The notes under the pieces are model-generated. The model did no database searches and was not told the DNA's origin. It saw only the letters and a list, made by a program, of their open reading frames with translations. A program made the translations under genes and the position numbers. This document shows positions 26,910 through 38,233 of a DNA stretch of 64,000 nt, piece by piece. Where the stretch lies: NCBI GenBank assembly GCA_035559775.1, contig DATMAU010000008.1, positions 62,001 through 126,000 of the forward strand, in the 5' to 3' direction. Numbering within the stretch: the first letter of the stretch is position 1; each line of letters starts with the position of its first letter. The stretch comes from AG1 sp035559775. Its GTDB lineage: Archaea > Thermoproteota > Thermoprotei_A > Sulfolobales > AG1.

Positions 26910-27848
26910 GTGGCAAAATACCTGGGTCTATTCTTGGTATGGGTTAGAGCAGTAGCTAGAACAACTATTGCGGTAATCATTGTTGCAGCCTTAATAGCCT
27001 TCTCGGCAGGTTTTATCGCAAAACCTCCCTCTACGATTACAGTGAGGGAGACCATACCTATAACTGCCCTCCAAACAGTTACACAGACCCTCCTCACAGA
27101 GCGGACCGTGGTTCAAACACAGGTGAGAACAATACCTACAACCATTATCGAGACAGCTACGCTTGCTAACACGATAACCTCAACGATCTATTCGACAATA
27201 ACAAGGATCGAGACTGTAAGGCAGATGGAGACAGTGGTACAGACATCTACAGTAACAAGGGTTTCAACAATAGTATCTACAGTGACACAGGCTATGGGGC
27301 TACCAGAAGGGGCAACCCCGCTACCGTTCACCGGTAGGACTGTGTTTGCATTAATATCCACGGGCTTTAACTTTAACGGATCATCCGGCGGTAGCCTCAT
27401 AATATATATCCCCACAGGATGGGGCATTGAGATCACATACACAAATAGCCACACAATACCCCACAGCATAGTAATAGTTAGAAATAACACTGCCACGCCA
27501 CAGAGTAGTAATATAGCTAATGATGGGACTGTTATAGCTTCGCAGCCTGAGCAATATACCAGTGGAATAACACAGGGCTCTACGGTGAGGCTTGCCCTAA
27601 ATAGCATCCCAGAAGGGATCTATTGGATAGCGTGTGGGGTGCCTGGACATGCACAGGCTGGTATGTGGATCATTCTAGCATCCTCTCCCAATGTATCGAT
27701 ACCATATGCTATAACAACTCAGCCGAGCGGTGGTGGTAGTGGGTATCAATACAGCTATAACCATATAACGACGCTATTAATATCTATGGCATCACTACTA
27801 CTGATCCCTATAGTCGCCGCGCTGATCCTTAGGAGTAAAGGTGGCTAA
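26910..27848 (+). CDS. Membrane-anchored cupredoxin (sulfocyanin/plastocyanin-like blue copper protein)
   Basis: 312 residues. N-terminal membrane segment (about 18-37), a long Thr/Val/Ile-rich linker (about 40-128), a cupredoxin domain (about 140-260) and a C-terminal membrane helix (about 286-306). Likely copper ligands are His185 (TIPHSIVIV) and Cys242, His247 and Met252 (CGVPGHAQAGMW), a complete type 1 site. It should carry electrons on the outer face of the membrane, as sulfocyanin does in respiratory chains. The start is uncertain: GTG 26910 or TTG 26934. A TATA-like ATATATAC lies at about 26893. Confidence 0.85.
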   Translation: MAKYLGLFLVWVRAVARTTIAVIIVAALIAFSAGFIAKPPSTITVRETIPITALQTVTQTLLTERTVVQTQVRTIPTTIIETATLANTITSTIYSTITRIETVRQMETVVQTSTVTRVSTIVSTVTQAMGLPEGATPLPFTGRTVFALISTGFNFNGSSGGSLIIYIPTGWGIEITYTNSHTIPHSIVIVRNNTATPQSSNIANDGTVIASQPEQYTSGITQGSTVRLALNSIPEGIYWIACGVPGHAQAGMWIILASSPNVSIPYAITTQPSGGGSGYQYSYNHITTLLISMASLLLIPIVAALILRSKGG

Positions 27849-27872
27849 GAATAGGAAAGCTGGTTTTCTTTT

Positions 27873-28445
27873 TTATCCAAAGTATTTGATAAAGTCTTCT
27901 CCTAAGACTTCTTTTAAAAGATTCAGGGCGAGAGATCTTATGTAACGATCTATAATGATCACAGACACCCCCCTACCAGGAACCCCGTATAATAGTGAGT
28001 CACCATAGCCAGCTACACCAGCTATGATTAGAGAGAGCATATCCTCCTCACCCCTCACTACCAAGAGAAACTTACCTCCGAACCTGCCAGCTATATCCTT
28101 GACAATATAGATAGCCTCCGAAGATATATGCCCACGAGGATTAGTGATCTCAAGCACCGTGCCCCTCGCCCTATATAGATCCTCGATCTCCCCAGACTCT
28201 ATGTACTGTTCCCTAAGAGTCGCCCTATCTATAACGGCAACATCTGGTAGAAACCCAACATCTATAAGGCTCCTGGTAACAATATCACCAACACTCCACA
28301 CTCTTTTGCCAACAACAAGCCCGAGGATCCTTCTAGCAACCTCAACCCTATCGCTCCCCTCAATAACAATTCCATAGCCTCTTGAAAGAGTACCCCTAAG
28401 TCTCTCAGGAACCTGGTATATCTTGTCCTTAATATCGATCACCAC
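27873..28445 (-). CDS. GTP-dependent dephospho-CoA kinase (DUF359 family)
   Basis: 190 residues with the DUF359 signature blocks: VWSVGDIVTRSLIDVGFLPD, then VIDRATLREQ, the ITNPRGHISSEAI stretch and LLVVRGEEDM. This family catalyses the final step of CoA synthesis in archaea using GTP. Family length is normal. It converges with the cupredoxin gene 24 bp away. Confidence 0.9.
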   Translation of the reverse strand: MVIDIKDKIYQVPERLRGTLSRGYGIVIEGSDRVEVARRILGLVVGKRVWSVGDIVTRSLIDVGFLPDVAVIDRATLREQYIESGEIEDLYRARGTVLEITNPRGHISSEAIYIVKDIAGRFGGKFLLVVRGEEDMLSLIIAGVAGYGDSLLYGVPGRGVSVIIIDRYIRSLALNLLKEVLGEDFIKYFG

Positions 28446-28796
28446 TACATGGTATATAACGTTCCAGCTTATAACAGAACACTGAGGTTCTCTACTATAG
28501 GATCTCAGCTAGTTACTGAGCATTCCGTTAATACTCATTCATATCTTATTGGATTCTCTCACTTCTACGATCTATGGGTGGTTATTAGCATAGCGGGTAT
28601 AGAGCCCCTCGTTCGAGGTTATTATCCTGGTGATTCAAAACAACGCTCCTTTAGCGTTCAGGGGATAGATATAAGGATCTATAAAGGCTATAAACCCTAG
28701 CGAAGAAATAGTCTGTAAACGGATCTTTTGTTGAAATAATAAAGATCCGTTATTCGAGTTTTAGATAGTCTGTAAAAAGCTTCTTGTTATACGGTC
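28446..28796. other. Intergenic region with an inverted repeat inside 12-bp direct repeats
   Basis: About 350 bp downstream of the oligopeptide-binding protein gene. ATAGTCTGTAAA occurs at 28708-28719 and again at 28765-28776. Between them a perfect 10-bp inverted repeat (ACGGATCTTT 28719-28728 / AAAGATCCGT 28741-28750) has a 12-base loop. It could be a 3'-end hairpin of the opp transcript, or direct repeats around a small insertion. A short plus-strand open frame (28449-28700) is not convincing as a gene. Confidence 0.5.
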
Positions 28797-30455
28797 TTAA
28801 CCAAAGAATGCTCTATCAAAGAATATCATTTCCCCATCTACGTATACCCAGTATCCTTTGAGATCCTTAGATGCTGCGTAGAACCATTTCTGCGTGTATA
28901 GGAATATCCATGGCGCGTCTCTCCAAATGATCTCTATGGCTTTCTTGTATAGTTCGACTCTTTTAGCCTCGTTAAGCTCCCTCATAGCCTGCTCTAGTAG
29001 AGAGTCAACTTCAGAGTTGTTATAATGAGCCGCTGCAAGACCTCTTGGCGGTGCTTGGGATGAGTGGAATTGTCCGTGGAGTGTGAGGTGAGCGTCGGCA
29101 ACACCAGGTCCCCAGCCTAGCAGTAATAGATCGTAGTCCTTTTGATCCAGCGGCTTGGTTATCGTAGCAACGAAACTCGGCCAATCCATGGTTCTGAGAG
29201 TAACCTTAAGACCTATTCTTGATAGATAGGCCTGCACAGCCTCTGCAACCTGTTTGTCCTGAAGATATCTCCCAGTGGGGTGTAGTAGCACGAGTTCTTT
29301 ATCGAATGGGAATCCTGCTTCTTCAAGCATCTTTCTAGCCCTCTGCGGATCGTATTGATAGGGCTCCATCTTTGCATAGCCGAAGAAGTGAGGAGGAATA
29401 GGAGAGTCAGCTGCTACACCCAGACCATAGAGCACGCTGTTAATGATCGCGTTCTTATCCACAGCATAATTGAGGGCCTGCCTAACTTTAGGATCCTTCA
29501 AGGGACCCTTTGGTAATATTGCAATGAATATAACCCTGTTACTGGTTGGCGTAAGCACTGTGAACTTGGGATCATTTTTAACCCTCTCAAGATCTGTTGC
29601 TGGTAATGAGTATGCGAAATCCACATCCCCAGCTAGTAGGGCTGCCAGCCTTGTTGATGTCTCTGGTATTATTAACCACTCTATCCTCTTTATAGGAGGC
29701 TTTGTTCCCCAATACTCGTCGTTTCTCTCAAGTACTATCCTCTTGCCCTTCTCCCAAGAGGCGAATTTATAGGGCCCGGTGCCAACAGCCTCTGTGATGG
29801 TAGCGTTACCAAACTTCTTAATGGTGTTCAGGCTAGCGATCAGGAGATAGTTAGCTAAGGTTCTTAGGAATGGCGCGAAGGGTTCTTTCAGATAGATCTT
29901 AACGGTATATGTATCAACCACCTCAGCCCTGTTAACAGGACCTAGTTGTAATCTCAGAGGAACCCTTGTAGTGGGATCTATCCATCTATCTACATTTGCT
30001 TTAACAACTGTAGCATTGAATTCAGAGCCGTCGTGGAACTTAACGTTCTTTCTGAGATAGAATGTATATGTCAACCCGTCTGGAGAGACCTCCCATCTCT
30101 CGGCAAGCCATGGAATAACGTTACCCTTCTCATCAAACCATAAGAGTGTCTCGTAAACGTGCCTAACAACATTCTGAACCGTTGTTGTCGTTTGCCCGTG
30201 GGGATCTATAGTATCTAAGTCTGTCCCTATAGCTACTTTAAGCGTATCCTTCTTACTAACTACGGTTTGCCCTGGTGTTGTTGCTGGCGTGGGTGTTGTC
30301 TGTGGTGTAGTGAGAGGCTTGGTTAACGGCGTTGTAGGGGTAATAGGTTGCTTAGGGACTTGTTGCATGAAGATCACTGCAGATGCTACTGCACCTATTA
30401 CTATTACTGCTATTATTATCGCGACCATGGATATTTTTGAAAGACCGCGCACCAT
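28797..30455 (-). CDS. Oligopeptide/dipeptide ABC transporter substrate-binding protein (SBP_bac_5)
   Basis: About 552 residues from ATG 30455 (an upstream in-frame codon at 30503 adds a non-signal-like extension). N-terminal hydrophobic anchor (MVAIIIAVIVIGAVASAVIF region), a Thr/Pro linker, then the family 5 binding fold: LKVAIGTDLDTIDPHG, WEVSPDGLTYTFYLRKNVKFHDG and VGTGPYKFASWEKG. Captures peptides (or a nickel/sugar-type ligand) outside the cell. First gene in position but separated by ~120 bp from oppF; the ABC genes are upstream on the same strand. Confidence 0.9.
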   Translation of the reverse strand: MVRGLSKISMVAIIIAVIVIGAVASAVIFMQQVPKQPITPTTPLTKPLTTPQTTPTPATTPGQTVVSKKDTLKVAIGTDLDTIDPHGQTTTTVQNVVRHVYETLLWFDEKGNVIPWLAERWEVSPDGLTYTFYLRKNVKFHDGSEFNATVVKANVDRWIDPTTRVPLRLQLGPVNRAEVVDTYTVKIYLKEPFAPFLRTLANYLLIASLNTIKKFGNATITEAVGTGPYKFASWEKGKRIVLERNDEYWGTKPPIKRIEWLIIPETSTRLAALLAGDVDFAYSLPATDLERVKNDPKFTVLTPTSNRVIFIAILPKGPLKDPKVRQALNYAVDKNAIINSVLYGLGVAADSPIPPHFFGYAKMEPYQYDPQRARKMLEEAGFPFDKELVLLHPTGRYLQDKQVAEAVQAYLSRIGLKVTLRTMDWPSFVATITKPLDQKDYDLLLLGWGPGVADAHLTLHGQFHSSQAPPRGLAAAHYNNSEVDSLLEQAMRELNEAKRVELYKKAIEIIWRDAPWIFLYTQKWFYAASKDLKGYWVYVDGEMIFFDRAFFG

Positions 30456-30575
30456 ACAAAGTCCCTTACGCTCTATTATCAAGACAGGCTTATAAACGCT
30501 CAAGTTGTTTTACAAAACCATTGGCTATAAGATCTGGGAAGAAGTTGAAGGGTTACGAGTATTGCTAGGTGGTTT

Positions 30576-32499
<1,924 letters not shown>

Positions 32500-32501
32500 G
32501 G

Positions 32502-33398
32502 CTAGCCCCTCCTCAGCAATGCCCTCGCCTTTGGATCCAAAGCATCTCTCAAGCCGTCGCCAAGCAGGTTGAAGCTTAGCGCAGAGATCATTATAAAGAT
32601 CCCTGGGAAAACAACTATGTGTGGTGAGCTGAAGAGATAAGTCCTACCACTACCTATCATAGCACCCCACTCAGGGGTCGGCGGGGGTACGCCTAGTCCT
32701 AAGAATCCTAGGGCTGATGCAAGAAGTATCGAGAGACCCATGTAGTATGTAGCCTGAACCACTATGGGTGATATTGAGTTAGGTAGCACGTGCCTGAACA
32801 TTATATAGATCTTGCCCTTCCCGAGAAGCCTTGCAGCAGCTATATAGTCCTCGCTAACAACCTGTAGCACGACGCCCCTCACAAGCCTTGCGTAAACTGG
32901 GAATGTGCTTATAGCTATAGCTATTATGAGACTGACAACGCCCTGCCCTAGAGAGGCTACGAGGGCTATTGCTAGGAGCACTGTTGGGAATGCTAGCATT
33001 ACATCGACAATCCTCTGGATCACTGTATCCCATAGACCTCCCAGATAGCCTGAGGCCAGCCCGAGGATAACCCCTATCACGACGCCGAGCAGTACTGAGG
33101 CGATAGAGATCCCTATAGTATATTTAGCTCCCTCTAGGATCCTACTAAGAATATCTCTCCCAAGTTCGTCAGTGCCGAAGGGGTGGGCAAGGCTCGGAGG
33201 CTGTCTAGCCCTTGACAGATCAAAATCGTAGGGGTTATATGGTGTTAAGAGAGATCCGAAGATCGCTATGAAGATCATGAGACCGACCACATATAGCGAG
33301 ACATAAGCAGCCCTGTTGGATTTAAAGATCTCCCACATCTCTCTAAGCCTTCTCCTCCTAGCCTCATAAACCCTTCTCAGGATCTCCCCGCTCTCCAT
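32502..33398 (-). CDS. oppC: Oligopeptide ABC transporter permease, OppC type
   Basis: 298 residues. N-terminal helix after a basic leader, HPFGTDELGRDILSRILEGA (the OppC signature near residue 75), then five further hydrophobic segments. A coupling region EDYIAAARLLGKGKIYIMFRHVLPN is present. Overlaps the oppB gene by ~20 bp. Confidence 0.93.
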   Translation of the reverse strand: MESGEILRRVYEARRRRLREMWEIFKSNRAAYVSLYVVGLMIFIAIFGSLLTPYNPYDFDLSRARQPPSLAHPFGTDELGRDILSRILEGAKYTIGISIASVLLGVVIGVILGLASGYLGGLWDTVIQRIVDVMLAFPTVLLAIALVASLGQGVVSLIIAIAISTFPVYARLVRGVVLQVVSEDYIAAARLLGKGKIYIMFRHVLPNSISPIVVQATYYMGLSILLASALGFLGLGVPPPTPEWGAMIGSGRTYLFSSPHIVVFPGIFIMISALSFNLLGDGLRDALDPKARALLRRG

Positions 33399-34324
33399 AG
33401 CACCTCCCTCACTCTCGGGTCTATGTATGCGTATAGTACATCTGTGACTATATTTATAACTATGAAGACAAACACTATGAATAATATTATCCCCTGTGCC
33501 AAGGGATAGTCCCTATAGAATAGGGAATCTATTAGGAGAGACCCTATCCCAGGCCATGCGAACACGGCCTCTGTTATCACAGCCCCACCTAGTAAGGCCC
33601 CAACCTGTATGCCCATGATGGTGATTATAGGGATCATAGCGTTCCTGAGAACGTGTCTCACAAGGATTACTCTGGATCCTAGGCCCTTAGATATTGCTGT
33701 AAGTACATGGCTACTCCCAAGAGCTTCCATCACCGCTGCCCTGGTTATCCTCGTAAGATTACCCATTAAGAGAAGGGCTAGTGTTACGGCCGGGAGTATA
33801 ATATGTCTCGGACTGTCAGCACCACTTGACGGAAGGATCCTGAGGCTAACTGCGAAGACATATATGAATATAAGACCGATCCAGAATATGGGGGTCGATG
33901 CCCCAACTAGTGAGAGCACCGATGCTATGTATGAGGCCTTAGATCTAGGCTTAATGGCTGAATATATACCCAGGGGGAGGGCAATAGCTACAGCTATAGC
34001 CTCTGCTGCAAGGGCGAGTGCGATTGTATATGGAAGTCTGGCCATTATCTCGCTGATCACTGGTGTTCCGTATTTTATCGAGGTACCAAGATCCCCTCTC
34101 AAGATAGATGACATATAGTCCACGAACTGCAAATACAAGGGCTTGTTAAGCCCCAGCTGCTCCCTAATCCTCTGAACATCCTGCTCAAGAGCCTCAGGAC
34201 CCGCTATGAGCCTTGCAGGATCCCCTGGGAGTATCCTTACAAGTATGAACATGACAAGCATAGCGCCAATAAGGGTTGGGATCGCCTGGGCGATCCTTAT
34301 ACCTACATACCTTGCTAGCGACAT
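33377..34324 (-). CDS. oppB: Oligopeptide ABC transporter permease, OppB type
   Basis: About 315 residues from ATG 34324. It begins with the typical RIAQAIPTLIGAMLVMFILV helix, then LPGDPARLIAG. The coupling loop SKGLGSRVILVRHVLRNAMI is recognisable. First gene of the oppBCDF(A) operon; its promoter lies in the ~100-bp AT-rich gap before ilvD (34343-34446). Confidence 0.92.
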   Translation of the reverse strand: MSLARYVGIRIAQAIPTLIGAMLVMFILVRILPGDPARLIAGPEALEQDVQRIREQLGLNKPLYLQFVDYMSSILRGDLGTSIKYGTPVISEIMARLPYTIALALAAEAIAVAIALPLGIYSAIKPRSKASYIASVLSLVGASTPIFWIGLIFIYVFAVSLRILPSSGADSPRHIILPAVTLALLLMGNLTRITRAAVMEALGSSHVLTAISKGLGSRVILVRHVLRNAMIPIITIMGIQVGALLGGAVITEAVFAWPGIGSLLIDSLFYRDYPLAQGIILFIVFVFIVINIVTDVLYAYIDPRVREVLWRAGRS

Positions 34325-34446
34325 ACAGGATCCACACTCCACTGTGTTTTGTTATACCTTGTCGGGAATAAAAGCCGACTTAGTTGAGTTTTATTATAAT
34401 AAGAAACAATAAAACAATCTGGTGCTTTGATCATAGTGCAAGAAGG

Positions 34447-36138
34447 TCATATACCTGTTGGAAGAACCACCGCTCCTTTGGACGCTTGTGATACTAAGGA
34501 CGCGTATTTAGCCAACAGTCCTGATCTGTATCTAGGTGGTCTTGGGCCCCAGTTCTTAAGCCTCCTCTTTATTTCATCCTCTGGCACGGCTAGATCGAGT
34601 CTCCTGTTCTCAACATCTATGATTATCTTATCACCATTCTCAACAACAGCTATAGGGCCTCCCACAGCAGCTTCTGGCGATACGTGGCCGACCATGGGGC
34701 CTCTCGTAGCGCCACTGAATCTCCCGTCGGTAATCATGGCTACTTTTTCAAGCCCAGCACCAACTATGGCTGCTGTGACTCTAAGCATCTCTGGCATGCC
34801 AGGGCCTCCTTTGGGGCCTTCGTATCTTATAACAACTACGTCTCCTTCCTTAACCTCCCCGCCCTCGATTCCTTTGAATGCCTCGTCCTCCCCGTTATAT
34901 ACTCTTGCACTACCCTCAAACCTGGTTATGTTTGTTGCAGCAACCTTGATCACGGCTCCCTCTGGTGCGAGGCTACCCTTAAGGATCACTATGCCCCCGC
35001 TCTTCTTAAACGGGTTTGACACGCTCCTCACTATATGGTCGTGGGGTACGTTTGGATATCTATAGCTCTCAAGATTCTCCTTAACAGTCTTCCCAGTTAC
35101 TGTCAGAACATCGCCATGTATTAATCCAGCCTCTAGTAGCTTCTTCATGACCAGGGGGACGCCGCCAACCTCGTCTAGATCCATCATGGTGTATTCGCCC
35201 CCAGGCCTCATGCTAACTATCAGGGGAACCTTCCTCGAGATCCTTTCAAAGTCATCTAGCTCTAGCTTAACACCAGCCTCATATGCTATCGCGAGTAGGT
35301 GGAGAACAGCGTTCGTCGAACCCCCCATAGCCATGAGGACAGCTATAGCGTTCTCAAAAGCCTCGTATTTCAATATATCCCTCGGCTTTATCCCAAGCTC
35401 TAAGAGCCTCATAACAGCCGCACCGCTCTCCCTAGCATACCAGATCCTTTTAGCCGATGTTGCTACCGGCGACGCACTCCCCGGAAGGCTTAGCCCGAGA
35501 GCCTCTGAGATGGAAGCCATGGTATTTGCTGTAAAGAGCCCCGCACATGTCCCGTAAGTCGGGTGCACAGCTTTCTCAAGCTCTAGAAGCTGATCCTCAG
35601 AGATCTTGCCCTTCAGATAGGCTCCGACAGCCTCGTGTATATCCTCGATAGTAACCCTCCTACCATTGTAAAAGCCCGGCTCGGCACTGCCTGCGTAGAG
35701 ATATATGGAGGGCTTGTTAATCCTAGCCATAGCCATGAGAGTCCCAGGCTCTGTCTTATCACACCCGGCTATGCCTACAAGCGCGTCGAAAGCATGTGCC
35801 ATGAACTGGGCTTCGATCATATCGGCTATGAGATCCCTGCTAACAAGGCTATACCTCATACCCTCAGAACCCATACCTATGTTATCATTAACAACCATTG
35901 CCGGGAAGGCTAAAGGCGTTCCACCACCTCCCCTAACACCTTCTTTCACATAGGCGGAGAGAGTCATTGTATGTATATTACAGGGCCCCGCCTCACTCCA
36001 CGCAACAGAGATCGCTACTAAGGGCTTCCCAATATCAAGATCTGTGAGACCAATAGATCTGAGGAAAGCCCTGTGGGGCGCGTTGAGAACCCCATGATAC
36101 CTCTCTCTACTTGGGAGACTAGTTCCAATCCTCACCAA
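34447..36138 (-). CDS. ilvD: Dihydroxy-acid dehydratase
   Basis: 563 residues, full family length. Fe-S cysteines are readable in WSEAGPCNIH, VGIAGCDKTEPGT and HPTYGTCAGLFTANTM, and the MITDGRFSGATRGPMVGHVSPEA block is present. It converts dihydroxy acids to 2-keto acids in valine, leucine and isoleucine synthesis, or acts as a sugar-acid dehydratase as in some Thermoproteota. It precedes the opp operon on the same strand but with a separate promoter. Confidence 0.92.
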   Translation of the reverse strand: MVRIGTSLPSRERYHGVLNAPHRAFLRSIGLTDLDIGKPLVAISVAWSEAGPCNIHTMTLSAYVKEGVRGGGGTPLAFPAMVVNDNIGMGSEGMRYSLVSRDLIADMIEAQFMAHAFDALVGIAGCDKTEPGTLMAMARINKPSIYLYAGSAEPGFYNGRRVTIEDIHEAVGAYLKGKISEDQLLELEKAVHPTYGTCAGLFTANTMASISEALGLSLPGSASPVATSAKRIWYARESGAAVMRLLELGIKPRDILKYEAFENAIAVLMAMGGSTNAVLHLLAIAYEAGVKLELDDFERISRKVPLIVSMRPGGEYTMMDLDEVGGVPLVMKKLLEAGLIHGDVLTVTGKTVKENLESYRYPNVPHDHIVRSVSNPFKKSGGIVILKGSLAPEGAVIKVAATNITRFEGSARVYNGEDEAFKGIEGGEVKEGDVVVIRYEGPKGGPGMPEMLRVTAAIVGAGLEKVAMITDGRFSGATRGPMVGHVSPEAAVGGPIAVVENGDKIIIDVENRRLDLAVPEDEIKRRLKNWGPRPPRYRSGLLAKYASLVSQASKGAVVLPTGI

Positions 36139-36349
36139 TGGGGGACACCGACCTAAGTGGGTTTCAGATATATTTAAAGCTGAGTACTAAAACTATTCTT
36201 TCTAAAAGCCCTGCTTTGCAAATATAGTTCGATCAGATCTATGTTTGTAATAAGACGGGATCGCTGATCCCGAGATCTATCGCGTGAATGGTTATATGTG
36301 GTAGTGGTTATTAATACTCATACACCGAAATATTATTTAGCTGATCCCC

Positions 36350-36724
36350 ATGAGCCTCAGCTTTGTTGGGAGAGTCGATTTTAAAGGAAGGATCACCATA
36401 CCCCTCCCTATACGTGATCTTTTAGGGATGTATGAAGGAACAACAGTGATGATCTATGCGGATCTCGATGAGAGGAGTATAGAGATAAAACCTGTGCAAG
36501 CCATGGGCGTCCTGGCAAAGATCTCTAGGGAGTGTGGAGAGAGATCATGCATAGGAGAGCTAATAGCACGTCTCGAGAAGCTTGAGGGTTTCAAAGATCT
36601 CGTAGAGATCAGGTGCACCAGGAATCCTAAAGGGTATAGATGCTATGCAATAGCACTTATAGGCCAACAGTATATAGAAAAACTGAAGAGTAGTGAGGGC
36701 TACACCATAGAGATCCTCAAATAG
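36350..36724 (+). CDS. AbrB/SpoVT-type (swapped-hairpin) DNA-binding protein
   Basis: 124 residues. The N-terminal ~45 residues (GRVDFKGRITIPLPIRDLLGMYEGTTVMIY) form an AbrB swapped-hairpin domain. The C-terminal ~70 residues have two spaced cysteines (CGERSC) plus CTRN and C in YRCYAI, possibly a small sensory part. Single gene with a TATA-like ATTATTTAG upstream. Probable transcription regulator; target unknown. Confidence 0.75.
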   Translation: MSLSFVGRVDFKGRITIPLPIRDLLGMYEGTTVMIYADLDERSIEIKPVQAMGVLAKISRECGERSCIGELIARLEKLEGFKDLVEIRCTRNPKGYRCYAIALIGQQYIEKLKSSEGYTIEILK

Positions 36725-37089
36725 ATCTCGGCTCCACAAGCATTAAGAGTCTCAGGATATTGGATAGTGATATAGCATCGAGCTTTAACATTAGCCCGCT
36801 TCCAGCCATAGGTTTGTCTCTATACTCGTCGATATTCTTTTATATTCCCCATATCCAATAATTCCAACCTCATCAATAAAAGTACAACTAAACCTACGGA
36901 GATCATGAGTCGTGGTTGAGAACAATCCATTAGGAATCTTAAGAATAGTACACCGCGACCCGGGACTGATAGCTATTAAAGATCTACAAGCACATGGATC
37001 TTTTAGAAACACTAGTATGGGAGAAAACCTGTTCAATGTAGATAGTCTTGTTGTTATATATGGCGCAGCTCACTATATTTTGATGCAGT

Positions 37090-37713
37090 ATGAGTATAGC
37101 TGCGGATCTTTCAACGATAGTATCGATAGCAGTGTCTGTATTCGCTATAATGGATCCTGTTGCAGCTATCCCAACCATGATCACATATCTCGAGGAGATG
37201 AGGGGCAGAGGTTCCAACGATATCGAGGGCTTTGTGAAGAAGGTGATTAACAGAACAACCATAGCGGTCTTTATAATGATCACGATCTTCTCGCTAGCTG
37301 GAGAATATATACTAAGGATCTTTGGCGTCAGCCTCTCAGCCCTAAGAATAGCTGGAGGCGTGATTCTAATGGCAATAGCGATCGAGATGCTCATGTCAAG
37401 CGATAAGCCGGAAAGGGTTAGTAGTGGTGATTTCGCAATAGTCCCTATAGCCACGCCCTTGATCGTTGGCCCTGGGACTATGAGTACTCTCATACTATAC
37501 TCAAGGATCTATGGATCGATATTGACGTTGCTAGGAGCATATGTAGCCCTTCTAGCAACGTATCCTCTACTGAGATATTCTTATAGAATAATGAGATATA
37601 TGGGAACCACAGCTCTCAGAGGGATTGGGAAGTTCATGGCTATCATAATAGCTGCTATAGCCGTCGAGCTATTCATAGCAGGGTTAAGGGATCTAGGGCT
37701 GGTTAGGGGGTAA
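37090..37713 (+). CDS. MarC/UPF0056-family membrane protein
   Basis: 207 residues, six hydrophobic segments. Conserved blocks AVFAIMDPVAAIPTMI at the start, LRIAGGVILMAIAIEML, and VPIATPLIVGPGTMSTLILY match the MarC family. The transport role remains uncertain in the family (it was once tied to antibiotic resistance in bacteria, later questioned). Single gene. Confidence 0.88.
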   Translation: MSIAADLSTIVSIAVSVFAIMDPVAAIPTMITYLEEMRGRGSNDIEGFVKKVINRTTIAVFIMITIFSLAGEYILRIFGVSLSALRIAGGVILMAIAIEMLMSSDKPERVSSGDFAIVPIATPLIVGPGTMSTLILYSRIYGSILTLLGAYVALLATYPLLRYSYRIMRYMGTTALRGIGKFMAIIIAAIAVELFIAGLRDLGLVRG

Positions 37714-37738
37714 AGCTAACGGGTCATGAGGATCGTTA

Positions 37739-37924
37739 TTAACTCTCACGACATTCTGATCTCATTCTCATTATATTGAGACCGCCGCTGAGTGCTAGTA
37801 ATCCAGATGCTAGGGATAGTATTGATGCGAGAACCATGTTAATGGCTATGAAGTATATTGACAGGCTCATGAATATTATCGACGATACAACCAGGATCAG
37901 TGCCGCTATACGCATATCCTTCAA
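37739..37924 (-). CDS. Small two-helix membrane protein
   Basis: 61 residues with two hydrophobic segments (about 6-28 and 30-52) joined by a short turn, and charged ends. No family is recognised. Convergent with the MarC gene. It is short, but composition is coding-like and there is room for it; moderate doubt. Confidence 0.45.
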   Translation of the reverse strand: MKDMRIAALILVVSSIIFMSLSIYFIAINMVLASILSLASGLLALSGGLNIMRMRSECRES

Positions 37925-38233
37925 GACCCCTTATCCCCAATGTTAGTTGACACTCTATGTTTTATTTTAATAGCCAGGCGTCCTAACCTAGAGGCACTGT
38001 CTTCACTATCCAGGTTTGAAGCCGTGCTTGACGCTAGAGCATGTTAACAAGACCCTTATAGATCTTTACTCAATATTGGTGGAAGCGTTTTTCTAGATAG
38101 TTTTAAGCACAAGCACTCCACATGAATAAAGGAAACCACAAGCTGGTACGGTGAATCAGTATCCAGCAAGCCCGTGGGTCTGATTCTTTCCAAGCATTGA
38201 CAATATATATTTCTCCCCATAACAAATTATGCT
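37925..38233. other. Intergenic region, no gene seen
   Basis: About 309 bp between a divergent pair. There is no convincing open frame or RNA. A TATA-like run (CAATATATATTTC, about 38201-38213) sits ~27 bp before the TTG start of the next gene. Confidence 0.5.

Noticed and set aside
28449..28700. 83-codon plus-strand open frame between the CoA kinase and oppA
   Set aside because: No ribosome site, no recognisable domain, composition unlike neighbours, and it overlaps the regulatory-looking region; treated as chance.
36912..37250. 112-codon plus-strand frame upstream of marC
   Set aside because: Its second half overlaps marC in another frame and the sequence resembles no protein; low-complexity Ser/Tyr/Asp pattern typical of a shadow frame.
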